From contig CM018603.1 of the NCBI GenBank assembly GCA_009192285.1, forward strand, positions 6,755,613 to 6,819,612: 64,000 nt of DNA. The letters run 5' to 3'. The notes beneath the pieces are model-generated. The model saw only the letters and a list, made by a program, of their open reading frames with translations, ran no database searches and was not told where the DNA came from. The DNA comes from Morchella semilibera (Eukaryota > Ascomycota > Pezizomycetes > Pezizales > Morchellaceae). Position numbers and translations under genes: made by a program. Positions 57,648 to 64,000 of the stretch are shown here, piece by piece (within the stretch, counting starts at the first letter, position 1; each line of letters begins with the position of its first letter).

Positions 57648-60600
57648 ATGGAGGATCAGGCGGGCCTTCTTCAAGATGCTCTCGGAGTCGTGCGGCAGCA
57701 AACGGCTCTGATGCGCAAGTGCCTCGAAACACCGGGGAAGCTTATGGACGCCCTGAAATGCAGGTGCGCAATTGGAGACCTTTCTCTGGGATACTGGAAG
57801 CGCTGACAGTGTGGATGGGGCTGCGGTTAGCTCAACGTTGGTTTCCGAACTGAGGACTAGCTCCCTGGGGCCGAAACAATATTACGAGCTCTATATGGCT
57901 GTCTTTGACGCTCTGAGACACCTTTCAGTTTATCTGAAAGAGAGCCACCCGGTGAACCATCTAGCAGACCTCTATGAGCTTGTGCAATATGCCGGTTAGT
58001 TTTACCTTGGTGGTGAAATGTCATCTCGGATTTCTGATGTATACCGCATAGGAAATATTGTTCCGCGCTTGTACCTCATGATTACCGTTGGGACGTAAGT
58101 ATATATAGCTAAACTCTCACCGTCTAACAAAGCTGAAAACCGCATAGAGTGTATATGTCGATTGAAGATGCGCCGGTAAAGGAGATAATGAAGGATATGA
58201 TGGAAATGAGCCGTGGCGTACAGCACCCTATCCGGTACGGGCTCGGATATCGATCCTCCTCCTACTGCGAATTTAGTCTGACATGAACAGAGGACTTTTC
58301 CTGAGATATTACCTATCCGGACAATCACGTGATTCTCTTCCTACAGGGACCAGTGAAGGGTTAGAACTCATAGAAAGCCTCCACAACTGCACCCTAAATT
58401 ACTAACTATTTTTAGCCCGGAAGGAAATTTTCAGGATTCTATATCATTTATCATCACTAATTTTATCGAGATGAACAAACTTTGGGTCCGGTTACAACAC
58501 CAGGGGCACTCCCGGGAACGCGATAAGAGAATCCAGGAACGAAAGGAGCTTCAGCTTCTTGTTGGAAGCAATTTGGTTAGGCTAAGCCAGCTTGTGGACC
58601 TTGAGACTTATAAAAATATCATCTTGGCGCCATTGTTGGAACAAGTTGTGCAGTGTCGGGATGTTTTAGCACAAGAATATCTCCTTGAAGGTATGTATCA
58701 TTTTCAAAGGCAGACCTCAATACAAGTGCTGAGCTTTTATACAGTAATAACTCAGGTTTTCCCCGATGAATTTCATTTGCACACTTTGGACCAGTTTCTT
58801 TCCGCCACAGCAAGACTCAATCCAAACGTCAATGTTAAAGCTATTGTCATTGGTATCATGGACCGCTTATCAGCCTATGCAGCTCGGGAAGCAGAATCCG
58901 AAACTCCCGAGGAGAGATTGAGGAAAGAAGAGGAAGCCGCTGTGAGACTACTTGAAAAGCTAAGTGTCAAAGAGGCAGAGAAAGTTGAGGAAAAGGCCCT
59001 TACGGATGTTGATGGGGGCTCAAGACCTACTGCAGCGAACAGTGATGATGACGACGCAACTCTGGCTCCGAAAGATGACGACCAGACAACAATAGCTGCA
59101 TCTGAAGATAATGAACATGAAGAGACTAAGGACGGAGATAAGGGCAAGGATGGTGGCGAGGACGCAGAGTCAACATCCGGTAAGCCTGCAAGGGGAATAC
59201 CGGAAGACGTAAAGCTTTACGAGATCTTTTACGAGCAGGTTTTGAACCTGGTGAATGTAAGGGCACACACCAGGAGTTTTAATTCCGGTTCGAGCTCGGC
59301 TGATTTCCACGTTTCTTCGAAGGCCCAAAATCTACCAATTCAAGATATTACGGCGCTTCTGGTGTCATTATCAAACTTAGCATTGAATGTCTATCCCGAC
59401 AGACTAGGTAAAAGAATCGCATTCTCATCTTTTTTTAACCGTTATAACTAAACATTTTACGCAGAATATGTCGACCAGATTTTAGCGTAAGTCAGATCCC
59501 AAACCTTTCGAGAAAATATTAATTACTTTTTTTTTAGATACACCCACCAGAAGGTGTCTGAAATGGCCAACAGTGCAGATCTGCACTCTGCCCCTTGCCA
59601 GCAAAATATCCTTAGCATTATGCTTGCCCCGGTCAAATCATACGCATCTCTTTTTACCGTGCTTGCCTTACCAAGCTATGTCCCCCTTCTACACGCACAA
59701 TCTTACCCCACTCGCCGCTCAGTGGCTGGCACAGTCGCTCAAAACATACTCAAAAATCAAACACAGATTTCTACCCCCGAGCACGCCGAAGGGGTATTCG
59801 AGCTTTTGCGTGTTTTGATCCGCGAAGGTGCTCAACAAACCCAAGGGTACCCTGGAGTTCAAGCCCCTCGAAAGGGTAGAGAGGTTGAGACCGACGAAAC
59901 AGTAGAAGAGCAGGGACGACTAGCAAGAATTGTTCATTTGCTCTACAACGAGAACAATGACACTCAGTTCAAGGTGCGTACTTTTCCTCAAGCAAAAGTA
60001 TAGTTATTCTAATAAATTACAGCTCCTCCAAGCCGCCAAAAAGGCCTTCGCTGAAGGTGGTGATAGAGTGCGCTACACAACCCCCGCTCTCATCACAGCC
60101 GGAATTAAACTCGCCCGCCGCTACAAGACTCGCGAACATTATGACGACGAATGGCAGACAATGTCGGCTGCACTCTACAAGTTTCTTCACCAGAGTGTAT
60201 CTGCGCTTTATGCCCGAGTGGGTGTTCCAGATCTCTGCCTCCGATTATTCCTCCTCTGCGGGCAAGTTGCAGACCAAACCGAGTTTGAGGAAGTTGCGTA
60301 CGAATTTTTTGCCCAAGCATTTACTGTCTATGAGGAGGCTATCAGCGATTCCCGCGCCCAGTTCCAGGCCGTATGCGTAATTGCAAATGCTCTACACTCG
60401 ACAAGAAATTTCTCAAAGGAGAACTATGATACACTCATTACAAAGTGTGCTCAATATGGCAGCAAGCTTTTGAAGAAACCAGACCAATGCCGTGCTGTGT
60501 ACCTCGCAAGTCATCTCTGGTGGGCTGTTGAAATTCCGGCTAGAAATGAGGATGAGAAGACGCCACTATACCGGGACGGGAAGAGAGTTCTTGAGTGCCT

Positions 60601-60935
60601 TCAACGTGCTCTTAGGGTGGCAGATGCTTGCATGGATACAGCCGTTAGCGTAGAGTTATTTGTAGAGATCCTTAACCGCTATGTGTACTATTTCGACAGG
60701 CAGAATGAGGCAGTAAGTCAAGAAGTTTATCTTGTACGCCTGAGGGTTAACGGCTAACTTGTGATGGATTTGATAGGTCACGGTAAAATACCTCAATGGC
60801 CTCATTGAGCTAATCCAGAGCAATCTTAGTGCAAACGATAGTTCCACAACCGAAACACCGAGGAAACACTTTGAAAGAACTTTGGACTATATTGCATCGA
60901 GGGAGTTTGAGGGGGTGATTCTTGATCCGAAATGA
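57648..60935 (+). CDS. VPS35: VPS35, retromer core subunit
   Basis: Eleven exons: 57648-57763, 57831-57994, 58052-58094, 58148-58234, 58291-58359, 58416-58690, 58745-59407, 59465-59486, 59538-59973, 60023-60712 and 60777-60935. They sum to 2,724 nt, 907 residues, with no frame break. N-terminus [20 protein letters not shown]; the PRLYL motif that binds VPS26 appears as [16 protein letters not shown]. Further blocks: [32 protein letters not shown], and in the C-terminal solenoid [20 protein letters not shown] and [15 protein letters not shown] Glu/Asp-rich disordered insert lies at about residues 390-450. VPS35 is the alpha-solenoid scaffold of retromer, recycling cargo from endosomes to the Golgi. 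Exon 8 is only 22 nt. Confidence 0.97.
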
Positions 60936-62955
60936 GTGGGTGGTTATCCCATAAAAGATATGAATGCGTTGTTATATGTTTTTTTAAAGTTCAATTGACA
61001 AAATTAGTGGACAATAATACCCCTTGTCTTTTCAATCACGAGGGTGTGAATAAAAAAACCTTAATCTTATTCTATATTGTTACTTATTTTGAGTCATGAA
61101 TGTGCGTCCTGAAGAGATACAGTGTACATGTAGCATATATTCGTTTCCCCAGATGAATTAGAATTTGCCAGATCACTCTGGTATTGGATACATGTACCTT
61201 GGTTTCAATTTACTCGCCCTGCCGAAAGTTGACTGCGTCCTATTAAACCGATACCTCAGGGTCCTTAACAAAAAAAAATGGGTATACCAGTATTTTACAT
61301 TATTAAGACTGAGAGAAGTACCTCCCAAGCTTAAGTGAGGTTGAAACTATTATTATGTATTCTACTAGTCTCGTTAGTATCTGCACTATAAGATACTTAG
61401 TCTGGCGGCCTCTGTGTGGCCGTTCGTTATAAGAACACACCCTAGTATACAACCACGGGATTGCTCTTGGAATAGTCACGCTCACAGACGAGCAATATGG
61501 GTCGTGGGATTGTTTTCTTATTAGTCAGTCATTCTGTTTGCCATCATGGATCGATATCGAGTCACACTCCTCAGGGTTTTTTTTTTTGAATCATATCATT
61601 TCACTTCAGGTACAAGATGTTGCGTGCAGTCGTAGACTATGGCATAACACTCCTCAGGTTGTACGGTCTCTCTTTATATCTTTCTGTACTACCTTTTTTA
61701 GTATAAATACGGGGCTTCTCCCCTAGGATAAGAAAATCAACCGAACAGACCCTAAAAAATGAAAGCAATGGCATTCTATCAGAGATTCAGGCCATGGTTT
61801 ATCACTCGATAAATCCTAAGTGGGGGGAGGGTGGCCAAAACCACAGTTTCCCCCCTTAGTTAAATCCTTACTTGTGGGAAAGCAGCGAAGGAGAGGAAAG
61901 AGCCCTTTGTAATTTTCTTCGCCCCTCTCCCAATAAACAAAGGGGTTAATTGAAAGGGAAAGGTCGAAACGACCACAAAGATTTTTCTTCGGAGGGACAG
62001 GGCACCAGAAAGAAAGCTGCGTGTAATCAGCTCACAACGTTTCACCCCCCCCCCCCATATGGCTAGAGAATAGTAGGAAGCCGAGAATCAGCATCGTATT
62101 ACTAACCAGATCGGTGATTTAAAAGCCAGACTTAGAGAAAGGCAAAGCCCCGTGGTCTTACTCATCCTCTCGGTGTGAAGACGTAGAAGTACAGATCAGG
62201 GAGATAAGGCTGTTAGAGTATGAGGAATAACCATCTAAAAGAGGCCTATAGTAAAAGATTAGATGGCTAAACTCAAAGTTTAAGACCCACAGTTACTTTT
62301 TTGCCCCCCATTCGCGTGCTATGGTCTTGAAGAGAAAGAGAACAATCCCATCAAGCCTACGAGACCCTGCACTCCACATGTAACTACCCTTCGGTCCATG
62401 TTACGGGACTGATTCTAAGGGGGCTCGAGGAGTGTGTACACTCCTCGGAGTTTATGTATTGAATTTTGGTTTTTGGGCACATGTGAGAGAGTACATACGC
62501 ATATCCTGGCAAGACGATCTTGAGTATTACCCAAGAGGGCATGACGGGTAATGCTGAGCGTTGACGGAGGGCGGCCTTTATATTATTATTATTATTATTA
62601 CTATTTTTCGGTAACTGGGATAGTGTATGATACCACATCACATACAAGGGGCCACAAATTTGTTCCCTGGCAGCGCTGCGTCGCATGTGGCCCTTACAGC
62701 TTGTGATTTATGGGTCAATGCCCGCGGCACCTATAATCTACTTGCCGTTTTCTGATATCACGACTTTGTTGCTCGAGTACTTTTAAAGGAACAGCGTATA
62801 CCACCGTGTGTGTACCCATGGCCATTTGTCATCATGTACCCGTGAACTGTCTCATCTCCTGTGCATGTACGCCGTATATCAACCTTAGTGTATCCAAGTG
62901 CTAGATATCTGAGGATACTACGATGTAGATGTACCCCTTGGGTTGGCGAAAAATG
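60936..62955. other. Gene-poor region downstream of VPS35
   Basis: No gene recognised. Two tacatgta octamers (61123, 61189), a C run near 62045-62057 and an ATT microsatellite at 62581-62602. Confidence 0.5.
62581..62602 (+). repeat. ATT trinucleotide microsatellite
   Basis: Seven consecutive TAT/ATT units, a simple repeat in non-coding DNA. Confidence 0.85.
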
Positions 62956-63042
62956 CTGCCCACCCTAAAGTAAGTTGGTGGAGCCTTGTGTCATCAATTA
63001 ACTTTACACCAAAATTTTAACCCTCTATTATAGGGTGGGCAG
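62956..63042. repeat. Short element with perfect 12-bp inverted ends
   Basis: CTGCCCACCCTA at 62956-62967 and its exact reverse complement at 63031-63042 enclose 63 bp. The outer flanks also show a weak inverted match (GGCGA / GGCGG). Could be a small MITE; no target duplication is certain. Confidence 0.6.
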
Positions 63043-63544
63043 AACCGCCAGACTAAAAAAATTGAATACATGTAGGTTAGTAGGTCTGTAAGCTAGCTAG
63101 TAATTCGACAGATCTGCCACCAGGGCGGCGAGTAGCTCAGCATGTCTGACAAGCTGCAAGAGGGTGGCAAGCAGGGCAGCGGGTAGGTACATATCTATGC
63201 AGGTCAGCGCGCAGCCCTGCAGTGGGGTTGGCCAGCGGGTCGCCAGGGTGGTCGCCGACTAGGTGGACGAGTACCTCCCCATGTCCCAGGCTAGGCTACG
63301 TGGGATGTACTCACCCACCTACCCGCCAACGTCCCTGTCGGATATAATTAATGGCGAGCACGGATATAAGTAGCCAAAATGTCTTATCTTTCCCACCACT
63401 GAGCTATATACCTTCTTTCCTTGCTTTCTCTATCTAGGAATGTTTTGTTCAGCTTGTGCTATTAACAAAAAGGTATCCCCTTATAGATACAGTTTCCAAT
63501 GTTCCTAAACCCCAGCAACAAACGTCTCAACTCCTCCACTTAGC

Positions 63545-63657
63545 AGCTAACTATGTACTACGGGTGTATGGGTAGGTCTGTAGACACCTACTGCTGTTGC
63601 AGCCGCGGCCACTGTCTACAGGCTTACCCCTACACCCGTAGTACTATGTAGCCAGCT
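63545..63657. repeat. Long imperfect hairpin, about 40-bp stem and 26-nt loop
   Basis: The left arm 63545-63586 and right arm 63613-63657 are reverse complements with a few mismatches and a small gap; both contain GTACTACGGGTGTA. The outer ends both read AGCT. It may be a small inverted-repeat element or a structured transcript; nothing shows transcription. Confidence 0.75.
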
Positions 63658-64000
63658 GGGGGGGGGGGTGCTGGGCGCGGCGGACAAACCACAAACCCTC
63701 CCACAGGTGTCATAAACGCTCATGGAAAGATTCGGTGATAATAAATACATTGACTAGCCAGAGAGCTATTACACTGGGTTAATGAGTTAAACCAAAAAAA
63801 AAAAAAAAAAAAAAAAAAAGGAGCACCATTATTACGCCGCCGATATGGCATAGCGCATCATGAACCATCACTCGGATGCCAAGAAATATCGTCGCATGAT
63901 GAGCTATGTAGCAAGGCTAAGAGCACACACCGGGAAGGAAAGAAATCCAAAGACTACCCCCCCCCCGTTCCATCAAACCAGAGCTGAGAAAGGGGATTAA
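63658..64000. other. Gene-poor right end with homopolymers
   Basis: A G run of about 10 (63658-63668), a run of 26 A at 63794-63819 and a C run near 63957-63966. No gene recognised. The long A run could be the tail of a decayed retroposon, but no body was recognised. Confidence 0.55.

Noticed and set aside
1-64000. tRNA genes, rRNA and CRISPR arrays
   Set aside because: I looked for T-arm-like GGTTCRA motifs with paired arms and for evenly spaced repeats. A few GTTCGA matches (for example near 21250, 42560 and 43175) have no cloverleaf around them.

Overview
The window reads as nuclear DNA of a filamentous ascomycete. The housekeeping genes are fungal in sequence and broken by many short introns of about 50-80 bp, with GTATGT/GTAAGT-like donors and CTAAC or CTGAC branch sites. 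Long gene-poor stretches, LTR-element debris, many small terminal-inverted-repeat elements and a very common intergenic octamer (tacatgta) would fit a Pezizomycete such as a truffle relative. That placement is inference.

Layout. 1-6.1 kb: minus-strand Ty3/Gypsy fossil running off the left edge, abutting a decayed pogo-like DNA transposon (6.1-6.75 kb). 7.4-10.6 kb: trimethyllysine dioxygenase (+) facing a mago nashi homologue (-). 12.5-19.3 kb: P-TEFb-type cyclin, ATP synthase subunit h (ATP14), a small basic protein divergent from a MARCH5-like membrane RING ligase. 19.3-24.7 kb: no gene, paired MITEs. 24.7-26.1 kb: Ran1-like kinase. 26.1-33.1 kb: gene-poor, with a fold-back element and a MITE. 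33.1-39.0 kb: TMA7, a CSN8/eIF3k-like protein, a PAQR/Izh membrane protein and mitoribosomal mL40. 39.0-44.0 kb: gene-poor. 44.0-50.9 kb: NST1 (-) divergent from Rho2 GTPase (+). 52.9-54.7 kb: SR-type splicing factor (-). 57.6-60.9 kb: VPS35 (+). 61-64 kb: gene-poor, with hairpins.

I built the gene models by hand from splice signals and family conservation. Several are invisible as single ORFs (Mago, TMA7, Rho2, SR protein, ATP14, mL40). Mago, ATP14, kinase, TMA7, mL40, Rho2, SR protein and VPS35 give fully in-frame models. The TMLH, cyclin, MARCH5-like, PAQR and NST1 genes each carry one or a few single-base lesions in otherwise well-conserved sequence. This may reflect consensus errors or recent decay.

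The genes are unlinked core functions (mRNA processing and export, transcription elongation, mitochondrion, retromer, Rho signalling, carnitine synthesis), not one pathway. I found no gene cluster, CRISPR array, tRNA or rRNA, and nothing I could defend as a new biological system. The most unusual signals are microexons (6 nt in Rho2; 7 or 10 nt in the CSN8-like gene), a long intron in the SR-protein gene, the overabundant tacatgta octamer, and several short inverted-repeat elements.
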